Shown here in pieces: positions 11,031 to 22,400 of a stretch of DNA of 64,000 bases; the stretch's first letter is position 1, and each line of letters starts with the position of its first letter. The notes under the pieces are model-generated. The model saw only the letters and a program-made list of their open reading frames with translations. It had not been told where the DNA came from and searched no databases. The position numbers were made by a program, and so were the translations under genes. Origin of the DNA: Heliocidaris erythrogramma (taxonomy: Eukaryota; Echinodermata; Echinoidea; Camarodonta; Echinometridae); NCBI GenBank assembly GCA_025617745.1, contig CM046856.1, positions 40,360,888 through 40,424,887 on the forward strand, read 5' to 3'.

Positions 11031-11108
11031 AAGCTCAGTAGTCACATGCGACAATTTGTCAACACAAATCAGGTAGAACTAACCTGTTCCTAGTAGGAAA
11101 CATCATAA

Positions 11109-12075
11109 TTAGTGATGTAGAACTGCTTGTGTGAAAGTAGAATGTGCCACCTTCACTGGTTTGTTGTAAAATTTTTCAAAAGTTTTCTCATTGGCCCAAC
11201 CGGCTTGTTTGAGAATATCATCCATTGGCACGTGAAGTGGATGCTGCTCTTGTAGAGTGAGATTTATACTGGTCCGTATCTATGCCAGATGATTTCATCA
11301 CAACTCTGATCCATCTCAAAATTGTTTGTGAGGTTGCTCTTTTGTGCGGGTTTCGATACAAAATGAAAACATGTCTTTCCGACTTCCTAATTTCCTTTGT
11401 CGAATTAACATATTGTTCAACACAGCGTACACCACACAGTCGTTCATCCTCTGGAAATGCTGCTATGTTCACTACTATACCAACATTTCCTGGTTTACTC
11501 TGCTTAAGTAGGCCATCAACCAGGAATTCTACAGAGTCCGCCTTCAACCACATCTTGTCCAAACTCAGGTTTTGAAGGGTTTGTACTCTTTGCGCTGAAG
11601 TAAGCGCAAGTAACATGCTCAACTTTTGAGTCAATTTGCACAAAGGAAGTTTGTCATTTGGCGACTCGAGGCGAAGGTAGTCCAATACAATGCTGACATC
11701 CCATACCTGTGCATAGCATGGGGTCGGAGTTCTAAGCTGGAAAACACCTTTCATGTATTTGCTTATAAGAGGATGAGATCCAATCGTATAGTTGCTATCA
11801 TCCAAAATCATGATTGATGCCAAGGCACTCCTTGCTGTATTGATAGTGCTATAACTCGCATTTTGTCTGTAAAAAAGATCACTCAGGAATTCTAAAATAT
11901 CCTTAGCTTTTGCATGCATCCATGGAAGCTCTTGTCGTTTGCAGAAATCTTTCCACTTGGTGATGTAAATGTTATACTGTTTCTTTGTTGATTCTCTCCA
12001 TGATGCACCAATGATGTCAGTTGTTCTCTTTGTTAATCCATGTAGATTGCAGTGTGTGCGCCAAGCCTGCAACAA
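11109..12075 (-). pseudogene. DIRS tyrosine recombinase (YR), frameshifted before the catalytic Tyr
   Basis: The main frame (12075-11218, 285 codons) has a phage-integrase fold signature: the first catalytic Arg in SAQRVQTL (residue 163) and the H-x-x-R motif in SHSTRAAS (His273, Arg276). The frame then stops. The conserved tail with the nucleophile, FEKFYNKPV, continues in a different frame from about 11220 to a TAA at 11109-11111. A small indel near 11220 therefore separates the catalytic Tyr from the rest. In DIRS elements this enzyme inserts the circular DNA. It overlaps the end of the RNase H/linker frame upstream. Confidence 0.85.
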
Positions 12076-13208
12076 AGGAGATGAAGATTAGTGAGAGGAT
12101 GAGGAGTGCCAGACACTGGCTGAGAAGAGAATTATTCCATGGCAAAAGCATGGGTTCTTCGAGCAATAGATCCTCCAGAATGGGGAACCAGGCTTGTGTA
12201 GGCCAGTTAGGAACGACCAATAACCCTTGCGCTTTGTCTACCTTAATTTTCTGGAGGCATTTAGAAATGAGGTTGAAAGGCGGAAATGCATAGAAATACA
12301 GAGTACCCCAGTCTAATGTGAATGCATCCACCGCCCAGGCATGGGGGGTCAGGCATCCATGAAATATATCTTGGTATCTGAGCATTGAGCCTAGTTGCGA
12401 ACAAATCTACCTCTGTCAGGCCATATCTACTCACTATTGACTGAAAGGAAGTCCTATTAAGCATCCATTCAAAGTTGTCATTAAATTTCCGAGACATACA
12501 GTCTGCTTCAATATTTTGAGTACCTGGGAGATGAGCAGCCATTATCCAAATATTTCTATCCTTACACCACTCCCAAATTTGTATGGCCAGTTCATTGCAT
12601 GAGGGCGATCTAATACCTCCCATCTTATTGAGGTACGAGGTTGCTGTCATGTTATCAAGCCTGATTAGAACATGTGCATCTCTCAAATTTGAACAGTATG
12701 CTTGCAAACCGAAGCCTGCTGCAAGGGTCTCAAGATAATTTATTTCATTGTTGTGAGCCCTGGATAATTCATGGCTATTCCACCTGCCCCCTGTTTGTGA
12801 CTTAAGATCCGTAGCACCCCAGCCTTTTCCGCTGGCATCTGTGCGTAGTTCCATTGTAAATTTCCCATGGTGCATAGGGCACTTGACTGAAGTAGCGTTT
12901 GTAGCCCACCAGTTCAAATCATCTTTAGCCCTAAATGAAAGTACCATGGGTCTGTCAAAGTGTCCTCTATTGTACTTTAAAGCTGCTATTTTGTCTTTCT
13001 CTAGTGCCCTGTAATGCAGCGGCCCATACTGCGAGGCTGGAAAAGATGCCACTATTTTCCTAATTATCTTTGGTACTTCTCTTATGGACGGGACTTTCTT
13101 CTTTAGCAATCCAATGCATGCCTCTCTTAAGTCTTTCCCTTTGTTATCAGGCAGCGTGATTGCAATTGTTATTGTCTGAATCCAAGAAATCCGATTCCCT
13201 GAGTTGGT
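12017..13208 (-). pseudogene. DIRS RNase H domain and linker, frameshifted
   Basis: The open frame 13208-12261 holds a ribonuclease H domain with expected acidic residues: RTDASGKGWGA (Asp), NEINYLETLAA (Glu), VLIRLDNMTA (Asp) and GTQNIEADCMSRK (Asp). It is followed by VDLFATRLNAQIP, typical of the DIRS RH-YR linker. The linker (AWAVDAFTL, YAFPPFNLI) then continues in another frame (12385-12017). The switch coincides with a G6 tract at 12343-12348, so a 1-bp indel there is likely. This domain would degrade RNA in the RNA-DNA hybrid. Confidence 0.85.
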
Positions 13209-14142
13209 TCAAGGGATGAATTATGAATCCCAGGCTACTCAGTAACTTTGTAGTAGCTGACACAGATTCTTGCGTCTCAGCCTTCGTCTTTCCAATGATT
13301 ATAGTGTCATCCAAATAACCAACAACTTTGTGCTTCGATTGTCTAAGAGAGGCAAACACAGGTTTGAGAAGTTTAGTAAATAGCCTGGGAGCAGAGGTAA
13401 GACCATTTGGCAGGGCTTTGAATTGCCAAAGCTGTCCCTGCCACACAAATCGGAGGTACTTTCTAGAATCTGTATGTATGGGGACTGTGTAATATGCATC
13501 ACGTAGGTCGACTGAGGCCATGAAGTCTCCCTCAGACAGGAGAGAGATAGCAGTGGAAATGTTATCCATTTTGAAATGGTGATAGGCAATGTATTTATTA
13601 AGTTTAGACAAATCCAGAATAAGCCTTACTCCACCATTCTTTTTGGGCCGTGCGAAAATGTGTGAAATGAATTCCCCAATGACGTGTGAGCATCGCTCAA
13701 TGACGTTTTTATTCTCTAGACTATTCAACTCCTCATGAATCAAATTAATTTCCATAGCATTTCGCTTGTAAGTATGGAGGGGTTTATCTTGTCTGGGGGG
13801 AAATCTGACTGGGTCAAATTCCAGTTTATAGCCTTGAATAGCTTGAAGAATGAATGGATCTGAAGTAATTGTGCACCACTTCTCTAAATATGGCTTCAGT
13901 CGACCTCCGACCGTATCAGGAAATTCGTTAAAAGCACTTACCTCTTGAGTGCTGGGGCCTGAATTTGCATTTTCAGGGACTACCTCTTGCGATAGTAGGG
14001 TTTTCTGTCCTTGTTGGCTGCTGTGGGCGTGTAGGTGTGTGGTGCCTGTTGTTTTGATTTCCCTTTCTTGAAGGTCTGATGTTGCCCTAAAAAAGGACGC
14101 TCTGAGTTCCCAGACCTCGACTGGAGAACCAGCCAGCTTGTT
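13147..14142 (-). pseudogene. DIRS reverse transcriptase
   Basis: The open frame runs from 14142 to a stop at 13147. Motifs in order are GGRLKPYLEKW (DIRS N-terminal region), RPKKNGGVRLILDLSKLN, SVDLRDAYYTVP, FKALPNGLTSAPRLFTKL and the catalytic VVGYLDDTIIIGK. The first ATG in this frame (13755) lies inside the domain, downstream of conserved sequence, so initiation there is unlikely. Entry from gag by frameshifting or readthrough is more plausible. At the 3' end, between about 13150 and 13235, the connection to RNase H is lost through two changes of frame. Confidence 0.88.
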
Positions 14143-15409
14143 TCATGGTATGCTTAGCATAGTCTGTATCCCTGCGATAAGGGTGATATGAGCGTTGTTG
14201 CTCGTCTTGCCTAGGCTGGTTTCTCATAACGCCTGCCGTGGCTTTACGCTGTTCTTGTAGTTCTTTGACATGGCGCCCAAGATCTTTGCCAAACAAGTGT
14301 TTGGTTACAGGGTGAGTAGGCCGGCACAAATGATGAAAGAGGGGGTTCAGATCTGGCTTCATTAAATTCTTCCGCATGGAATTCAAGCCGTAATTGGCAT
14401 TACACAGCAGCGCCAATGCATCATGCTGCTCCTCGGTCATAAAAGCCGGATCTAGAGTCCGTGCAAACGCACATAAGCCTTTTGATAAGGATTTCTGGAT
14501 GTACTGAAGTTTCAAATCCCTGTTTCTTGTTGCTGAATGCAAGTTCTCCCAAATCATGGTGTTCACTCTTGGAGTGTCAAGCAACTCACAGTTTGAGGGG
14601 GATAGATATTTCTCAGCTGCCCCTTCCAGGGATTTTTCTTCCAGTTTGTTGCTCATCATATAAGTCATAGATTTGGCTATGTCTTCATGTAAGGGGCTAC
14701 CAATCCCTGTGGGCATTGCAAATTTTGCAGCGATCATGGGAATAGAATCTTGTTCCCTGCCGGCAGTAGTAGGCATATTTTCAGTACATGCACTGGTGGT
14801 AGATCTTCCCACGGCCATGCTTCCGACATCGTCGATATCATAAAGAATTTCGCTGCCAGGCGAATCACTCCCTTCGTAGAAGTCATCGGTCAGAAAGCCT
14901 TCTCCCGAGCTTAATTTCCCTACCGAGAGGGGGTCCGAGGTTGTGGCAACCGGAGGGGAGATATTTTGTGAGGCCGGGGCCGGGGGAAGTCTCTCCATTA
15001 ACACGGAGAGCATGCTTTAAAGCTTATCAATGCGAGAATCAACAGACTTCGGTTTTGAGTCAGAGTTCGGCTTTGCCTTGCTCATTACATCATCCTCACA
15101 GTTCGGCTTAGCCTTACTAGATGAGGGTTTATTGGTTTTCGTCTTAGACGTTGATTTAGTTTTCTCTTTTCCGCTCGGCTTTGCCTTGCTACTAGATTTA
15201 GAAGTCCCCACAGCAATCCCTGAGCTCGGCTTGGCCTTGCTCGACAGGGGAGAAACCCTGGGTACGATAGGCATTATGCCCCCCGCCGCCCGTGGGTTAC
15301 TGGCCGGCTGCGAGACTGGAGGTTCCGATGGCGACCTCCCGGGGCCCGGCTGACACCGAGCAGAGGAATGGATCTCAACTTTGCTATTAGAGTCCATAAT
15401 TTTGTCCAT
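14087..15409 (-). pseudogene. DIRS gag-like ORF with internal in-frame stop
   Basis: An N-terminal segment (15409-15017, 130 codons) is very Lys/Ser-rich with four SKAKP motifs, plausibly nucleic-acid binding. After a TAA at 15017-15019 the same frame reopens at 15013 for 308 codons, with ALALLCNANYGLNSMRK and CRPTHPVTKHLFGKDLG-type Gag sequence and a basic C-terminus. The position upstream of RT and the shared frame suggest one gag with a nonsense mutation. Two separate ORFs or readthrough remain possible. It ends in CTTTTTTAG, just where the RT frame begins to be needed. Confidence 0.7.
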
Positions 15410-15627
15410 CGTAGAACAAAAAACACTTCAAAAATGTCAGAAACCTTCCTACATACGGTACCGATGTAATTCTTTGCCGGAAGCCGTAGGATTGCGAAAA
15501 TATCATCAGATTTTTGCAACGTAGTAAAAAGTATGAAACATGTTGTAAGCGCGACGAACGTATTGAAATGTGAGCGTTGCGGGCGGGCTCTCATGTATTC
15601 TCGTTACGAGAATTATGAAATAAAATA

Positions 15628-16772
15628 ATATTCGTTGTCATAACAAAATGTACGCTTATGGCGAATCAATGATTAATGACTTCGCAAAAGTGGCTGTGTA
15701 AGCGGAATTCATCTGCGCAAACAGCAATGAAATGTTGCAATTTAAAAGTTCTTATGACAATTAAAATCTTTTCACTAAAATAAAGATAAAAGAAATCTCA
15801 GAATAATTGGTCTAATGTTTGATACATCAAAATGAGGAACTACTAACACTTTATAATGGGGCTGAATGAGTGAATAAAAAACCTACTTTTTTTGGGGGGG
15901 GGTATATATTCTATAAATATGTTAGATTTTCCATAGTAAAAGACCCAGTTAACCCTAAAAGGGCCCGGGGGTGGAATCCACCCCCCGAGACGTTTCTAGC
16001 GATATGTCCGCAACGCACAAAGCAGTTGCTGCGGCATTTCATGACTTTTTTCTTTTGAATCTCACGCATCTTTTGAGACCAAATTCGCGATGTCCAGGCA
16101 TGCGGTTCCAAAGTTACGCAACATTTCGTACTTGCACGTCAGACCGAAAATTGCTCAAAAACGTGATTTCATGTACAATTTAAATACAAAATGTGTTTTC
16201 AGCCAAAATTTAGAAATCTATAAATATTTTTACATTAGCTGATTGAAATTAATTTATTTTATGCTGTTTATGTTCGCAACAGTGTCCCCGACAAATTTCA
16301 TCCAAAAAAACAATAAAAAAACATAAGGTAAAAACAACAAAGAAATATGGCACGATCGCGCGGTCAACAGTCGAGATATCGGGGGGCATTCCACCCTCCC
16401 CACATTATTAATCAGGATGAGCTCTAAATCAACAGTTGCAATGTAAAAGTCATCAAACCTCATAGCTAATCTGAGCCAATGAGCAAAAATGTGGCAGTTT
16501 GCCATGTACGCTTCGCTCTCCAATCCGGATAGTGTTGCAATCAAGGCTATCCATTTCTGTGAGGTTTCTCACCGCACTTGGGATCAAATAAGGATTGCTT
16601 TTAGAATTAACTGACTACTTATGTAATTTTACAATATTCATTATTTCATAATTTCAAAATTTTTAATACAAAATAGTTTTCCTTCGTTGAGAATGGTGCC
16701 GCTGCCATTTTGTTGCGCCATCAATCCGCGTAGTGTTAGGATATCAGTACTGATGGTTCAATATAACCATTA
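15628..16772. other. Non-coding DNA with GC-rich patch
   Basis: A segment at about 15950-16400 has paired GGTGGAATCCACCCCCCG and GGGGGGCATTCCACCCTCCCC motifs and may be a decayed repeat. No coding frame is convincing. Confidence 0.4.
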
Positions 16773-17607
16773 ACAAGATGAATGTGACTGCGTCTCCTAT
16801 ATATGCCTCTGCCTAAATTCAGTTGATGGCTCAAACTGTTCTAGAAATATTTGATAACCAGAATAACAAGATGGATTTTAACCTACTTAAAACCCATGGA
16901 TGTTTAATATCTTAAACCTAGACATTTCATGCAAATTGACCTCTGTGACCTACCTACCCCAAAATCTAATCAGTTCCTCTTTCTATGGGGATACATACAT
17001 ACTGGTACCAAGTTTGAAGTTCTTACCTCAAACAGTTCTTCAGAAATCGCGGTAATGGTGCTAAAAACCAAGAATTTCATGTAATTTCATGTAAATTGAC
17101 CTCTGTGACCTCCTTATCCCAAAATCTAATCAGTTCATCTTCGTATGGGGATACATACTAGTACCAAGTTTGAAGTTCTCACCTCACATAGTTCTTGAGA
17201 TATCGCGGTAACGGTGCTAAAAACCAGTAATTCCATGTAATTTCATGTAAATTGACCTCTGTGACCTCTGTGACCTACCTACCCCAAAATCTAATCAGTT
17301 CCTCTTTCTATGGGGATACATACTGGTACCAAGTTTGAAGTTCTTACCTCAAACAGTTCTTCAGAAATCGCGATAATGGTGCTAAAAACCAAGAATTTCA
17401 TGTAATTTCATGTAAATTGACCTCTGTGACCTCCTTATCCCAAAATCTAATCAGTTCATCTTCGTATGGGGATACATACTAGTACCAAGTTTGAGGTTCC
17501 TACCTCAAATGATTCTTCAGATATCGCGGTAACGAGAAGTGGGACGGACGGACACACAACCCGAAAACATAATGCCTCCGGCACCCACCTTCGGTGGGCG
17601 GAGGCAT
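16773..17607 (+). repeat. AGGTCA-bearing repeat element, copy 2
   Basis: Same family as 9690-10573: it starts AACAAGATGAATGTGAC, contains four subrepeats of about 150-180 bp and ends in the CCACCTTCGGTGG hairpin with GCGGAGGCATA. Several subrepeats have lost TGACCT half sites. Confidence 0.8.
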
Positions 17608-17811
17608 AAAAATGACCTGGAGTGAAAATACGCAAATTGCAATCCTTGCAATTAATATCACATGACAAGCTATAAAGGTTCATAAACATTTCTTAAAATT
17701 TTGAGGGTTCTTGTCACTCATGTTTTAAGCCAAATTAATAAACAATTCAACTACTTTCATGCCCATGTGAAATCATTAAAGAGTACCTTTCAAGACTGGT
17801 TAATGAAACAA

Positions 17812-18426
17812 TAGGGACTTTTAGAATTGCACGTCCACTTAGTCGACTTGTACGCAAGGACATCATTCTACGCCCCTGCGCATGCGCCATTCGCCCTCTC
17901 CCTGTCCTCCTCCCTGACTTGCAAAATCGAGAACGTGTTCACTTCGTTTTTGCGGTGCTCCGAAATCTTCGACGAGGTTCACGTATATGACGTCATCAGA
18001 ACAGCTCAACTATTATCACTATGAACACGATGACAAAGAGAGCGGACAATTTACGCAGCAGCTCCTCATTGTACCCTCCACAATAGCTCTAGACAAAAGG
18101 ACATCCCTTCACTGCTTTTATGTGACACCTGTTCCACATATTTTTACAGGATATCAATAGCAATGAATGGATGTTCTCTTGTTAACCCGTGCAATTGTGA
18201 AGGGTACAATGAGAGCTGCATAAATTGTCCGCTTCTTTGTTCGTCATGTTCATAGTGTATGCTCATCCGTTGAGTGTGTACTTCCGGTTGACGTCGACGG
18301 TACGTACACGTCGAGTGAAATCTAAAATGATCAGAACTGTAGTCAACATGGGCAGTCGACGACGTTGACATGCGCAAATTAGTCGCCTGGGACGAAGTAC
18401 TAGTCCACTGCTTCTAAAAGTCCCTA
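17812..18426. mobile_element. TIR element enclosing a foldback (copy 2)
   Basis: Terminal inverted repeats TAGGGACTTTTAGAA (17812) and TTCTAAAAGTCCCTA (ending 18426) continue imperfectly inward (GCA.GTCCA). A TA duplication would fit Tc1/mariner-like target use. Inside, 18013-18257 is a diverged copy of the foldback at 6550-6826 (GCGGACAATTT, CTCCTCATTGTACC, ACATCCCTTCA). There is no transposase reading frame. Confidence 0.75.
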
Positions 18427-18499
18427 ATGTTTCTGGAGAACCATATTTGTCACCATGAAGGCCACACTCACTACATCAGCAAAATATCTTTGGAGATCT

Positions 18500-18670
18500 G
18501 GGGGGTGTTTCATAAAGCTGTTCGTAAAGTTACGAATGACTTTTTACGAACGACTGGAACATGTTCTTGGGTGCTATACTAATCAGACTCAATCATTTAG
18601 CACAAGAACTGATCACCAGTCATGCGTAAATTTGTGCGTAACTTACAAACAGCTTTATGAAACACCTCCC
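18500..18670. mobile_element. MITE, about 170 bp
   Basis: Inverted ends GGGGTGTTTCATAAAGCTGT and ACAGCTTTATGAAACACCTCCC flank an A/T-rich centre with a further inverted ACGAAC/GTTACG set. Non-coding. Confidence 0.8.
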
Positions 18671-18856
18671 AGAAATAACATCCTGAATTGCTCTTCTCTT
18701 GAATCAATATGAATTGAAAAAAGGACTACTCATATCCACCATGAATGGTGCTCAAGGCGCTCCAATATTGCCCCGGATCTAGCTAGGCTACCGATTTCAA
18801 GGAATTAATTACTGCCGGTACCCATTTAGGTACTGGAAATGATAAATCATATGATT

Positions 18857-18900
18857 TCTTCCTTCCTTCCTTCCTTCCCTCTCTTCCTCTCTCTCTCTGT
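18857..18900. repeat. (CCTT)n / CT microsatellite
   Basis: TTCC tetranucleotides pass into CT dinucleotides. It lies just beyond the NUP42 stop codon, in the 3' UTR or downstream flank. Confidence 0.85.
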
Positions 18901-18984
18901 TAGCATGAAACGTCAGCAACAATTCCTACTGTATTTTTGCCATTGGAAACGCTGTTGTGTTCTTGCACTTCTCCTCTCTTTATG

Positions 18985-19477
18985 CTACTTCACTAATTCA
19001 ACAGGTGGAGGTCGTGTGGGCACTTTCCCCAGCGTGAAAACAGGTGCCTCAAACTGTTGTTTTTCCTCAGGAGTCAGCGATGCCAAAAGTGTGTATGTCC
19101 TAGATTCGGCCTTAGCTTGCTGAGGATCTAACACAGGAAAGGTAGATCCTTTTCCATACAACCCCGCACTGGATCCGACGGAACTTTGCGACCCAGATCC
19201 AAAGACCAACGATGAACTAGCACCACTGGTTGAAGCCGAACCACAGGTGGGCGTCACTGTATCTGACTTTCCGACCATATTGCCAAAGGCAACCTGGCCG
19301 GTGCTCTGAGTTCTGTTGCAGGGTGATGTGCCACTTTGGACTGTAGTGCTTGTCGAGCTTCCAGAAGGTGCAGGAGGACCACCTATGACGGAGCTGCCTG
19401 TGGTCGCTGATGACAGGTTACCAAACACTGTTCCTGTACTTGAGTTAGCACCTGGTGCCACTTTGATGTTGGCAAGG
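18985..19477 (-). CDS. NUP42: NUP42 terminal exon (FG repeats and GLE1-binding tail)
   Basis: The acceptor is TTTTCCTTGTAG before 19477; the stop TAG is at 18985-18987. It encodes a Ser/Thr/Gly-rich segment with scattered FG dipeptides (TVFGNL, VAFGNMV, LVFGSGSQ) and then LTPEEKQQFEAPVFTLGKVP followed by a Pro-rich end. FG dipeptides are the nucleoporin signature; the tail matches the conserved NUP42 C-terminus. The open frame extends upstream past the acceptor, but that part is intron. Confidence 0.92.
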
Positions 19478-22400
19478 CTACAAGGAAAACAGGAGGCAAT
19501 ACAGACTTGAGAAATATCGATCAACATCAATCTACCAAAAACTTGCCACAGAAACCGAACAGTACCAAACCCGATGGGAAAGGGAATGTGTATCGACAAG
19601 ACTATCCACATCAATATCATCTGTACGTCCTATGACAAAGTCTGGTATAAGTACTTGTTTCTAACCAAAACATTTGCAGACGGGTACATATGCCCCCACG
19701 GTAATCAGAGAATCTACATCTGTTCAACTCATTCAAAGCCAAACTAAAGTCTAAAATTCAGATATTCTCACTCTTATGGGTGGCTCATTTTTAATCTTCT
19801 GCTAGCCACAACTGCACCTGCAAGAATGTTATTCAGAATTGGAGATTGATTACAGTACAAAGCAGGTGCAATATCATCAAAGATAGGAAATGAACTAAAT
19901 CCCAAATTTTTGTTGATAGAATGATATTGTACACCTTTAACATATGCAACAAATTTCTGATATTTTAGATATTTTAGGGGTTGTTTTTAGATCATTTTTA
20001 TTCAAAATGCAGTTTTTTTCTACTGTTGGAAGGTCTTGGAAACGTGTTAATATTTTTTCCAGCAGTCACTGCAATGCATCTCTTTTTGACAGAATACACT
20101 TGAAGCAGCCTTCATGACAGAAAACACAAGTGATATTCTGAACTTTGCCACCATATCAGTAGCACAATGCAAAACTCTAGCATTTCCAAAATTACAGCAG
20201 TCTATTCAGTGAAAGGTTGCACAGAGTTCCCACTCACACATTCTTACAATATCTGAATTACACTCATAATGTCCCAATCCTTTCTTGCAGGATATAAGAA
20301 CAGATATTCCACAACTGCTATGAAAATTATTAAGAATTCATTCTTTACATTAAAGGGATACTCAACCGCAAATTGTGGACGTTTTTATTCTGCGAGAGGG
20401 CACAGTGATTGTTACCTGATCCCGATCGTTACCTGATGCCTTTGCCCCGCGGGGCGCAAACTCCGGATAGCCTGGTCGCCGCACAACATGCATGCTCCGC
20501 CTGAGCTCGAGCTCTCGTGCGAGATTCGGTCGGTTTCGTGCAATTTTAATCCCAGTAGTCCAACGGACGCGTTCGACGCACAAACTTTGTGTACGAGCGA
20601 ATGGGGCTTATGCAATTCTTTCTATCCCCACGTCCGCCTGGTGGCGTATCTCTTTAATTGTAATGAGAACAAAGAATAATATTGATAGTCAAAGGCTGGG
20701 TTGTATTGGCATTCTTACTTTGCTCCAAAGATGTCAGTAAGGGAAGGAACACTGTTCCCAAAGAGATTAGACGTGTTGGCTGCTGCAAACGGATTCTTGT
20801 CTGAGGCTCCTTTGTATAAATCAACCTAAATAAACAAAAGCACATTGTTAACAAAATTGTCAATTTAAAAGCAAAGCAATGTTTTTGCTCATTCATTCCT
20901 TCCTTCTGAATCCTAACATCAAAAGTACAAACATTATATCCAGCCTACTATGTATAATATGTGACCCTCCACAAAATGACCAATAAGTCGGAAATTTGTG
21001 TTTTTAAAATTTCAACAGAGTTTGAAAGCTTAGATTCTAAGCTTTAAAATGATATATAACTTGTCTTGTATGGACTAAGCAAACCCTTATAAATTACAAT
21101 GAGAATGTCAATGTATTAGACAGTCTAATGACCAAAACAATAGAGACAAGGGCTCTAAAGAAGAGTGACCATTTAAGAGCGCCTAATCTGTGTCCTATTG
21201 TTTGTTGCACAAAAGGTTGAGTCAAAACTCCCTAGCTTGCACTGTGAAGTACTAATTGGAGTGGGTCGAAACTTTCCATACCTTCAGAATAGATATATTT
21301 CTATGTTTTTTTAGATTTTGAATATCAGACAGTGCATAGTTTTTAAGCTATACCAGAAAATCGATGTGACGTACAATCCCAGCAAGTTGACACACAGAGT
21401 TTGAGTGTCCAGAATTCAGATATGTTAATAGGAATAGGGTTAGTAAACGAAGGAATAGGGTTGTTGTTATAGTAAGGGCTAAGAACGAGTTATGGTGATG
21501 ATGGTAATGATGATGCCAGTATTGCAATAAAAGTAGTGGCGATGATGACTGCGGTAATAGGGGATGATCATGATGAAGCTAATAATAACTAGAAATGTCC
21601 ATTGCCGCGCAATTCGAAATGTATCCCCCGGCACTGGCAGCAAATCGAAGGATGGCGTAGAGATTGCCGCCAGTGGCCCGGACTATTGTCAACACTAGGA
21701 CCAGCATCACTGAAACAATGTGTGTAGATAGAGTATAATGCAAAATTCGAAAGAAATCTGTCAAGAAATGTGATCTCAGAGCGCACACAAGATATCCACT
21801 AAAATATGACCTTTGACCCTATGAAAGACGAAACACTGAGGGCAACATCACCAAAAACTGTAGAGTATCTAGAGTAATCTATGATGGACCTCCATACAAA
21901 ATCTGAAAGAAATCAGTCAACAAATGTGTCCTCCAACATGCATGCAACCAAAATACGACATTTGACCCTATAAAAAGCGGGACACTGGGGGCAGCATCAG
22001 CAAACACTAAAGATGTGTAGATTTTACCAAGATACACTTCCATACAAAATTTGAAAGAAATCTGTCAAGAAATGCAGAAGAGTGCAAGAAATGGACAAAT
22101 GACCTTTGACCCTATATAGGACGGAACAATGAGGGCAGCACCACCAAAAAGTAAAGATTATACCAAGTCACATCTCCATGGAAAATTTGAAAGCAATCCA
22201 TCAAGAAATGTGGCCTGCAGAGTGAACTCACGCCATGCCCTGAAGTAAGACCTTTGACCCTATAAAAGATGGGACACTGGTGGCAGCATCATTTTCATTC
22301 CAGACACTATGGCCCGAATTCACAAAGGAATCCATGGATTTTTGAAACCACGGTTTCACCCAAAACCACGGATTCACCGAGTCTGTGATTCACAAACAGT

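Larger units (their letters stand above)
10714..15627 (-). mobile_element. DIRS-type tyrosine-recombinase retrotransposon (copy 1), broken
   Basis: The order on the minus strand is gag, RT, RNase H, tyrosine recombinase, as in DIRS elements. The left end (about 10714-10815) and right end (about 15540-15627) share an inverted GCGGGCGGGCTCTC...GTATTCTC segment. At 10861-11030 an internal complementary region joins the complement of the left terminus (CTCCAATTACTCAT...) to the complement of the right terminus (ATTTCATAATTCTCG). This is the diagnostic DIRS arrangement and fixes both ends. Length is about 4.9 kb. The coding part has at least one in-frame stop and several frame changes, so the copy is dead. 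DIRS integration makes no target duplication, and none is seen. Confidence 0.9.

Noticed and set aside
15030-15353. 107-codon plus-strand ORF inside DIRS gag
   Set aside because: Antisense shadow of the Lys/Ser-rich gag frame.
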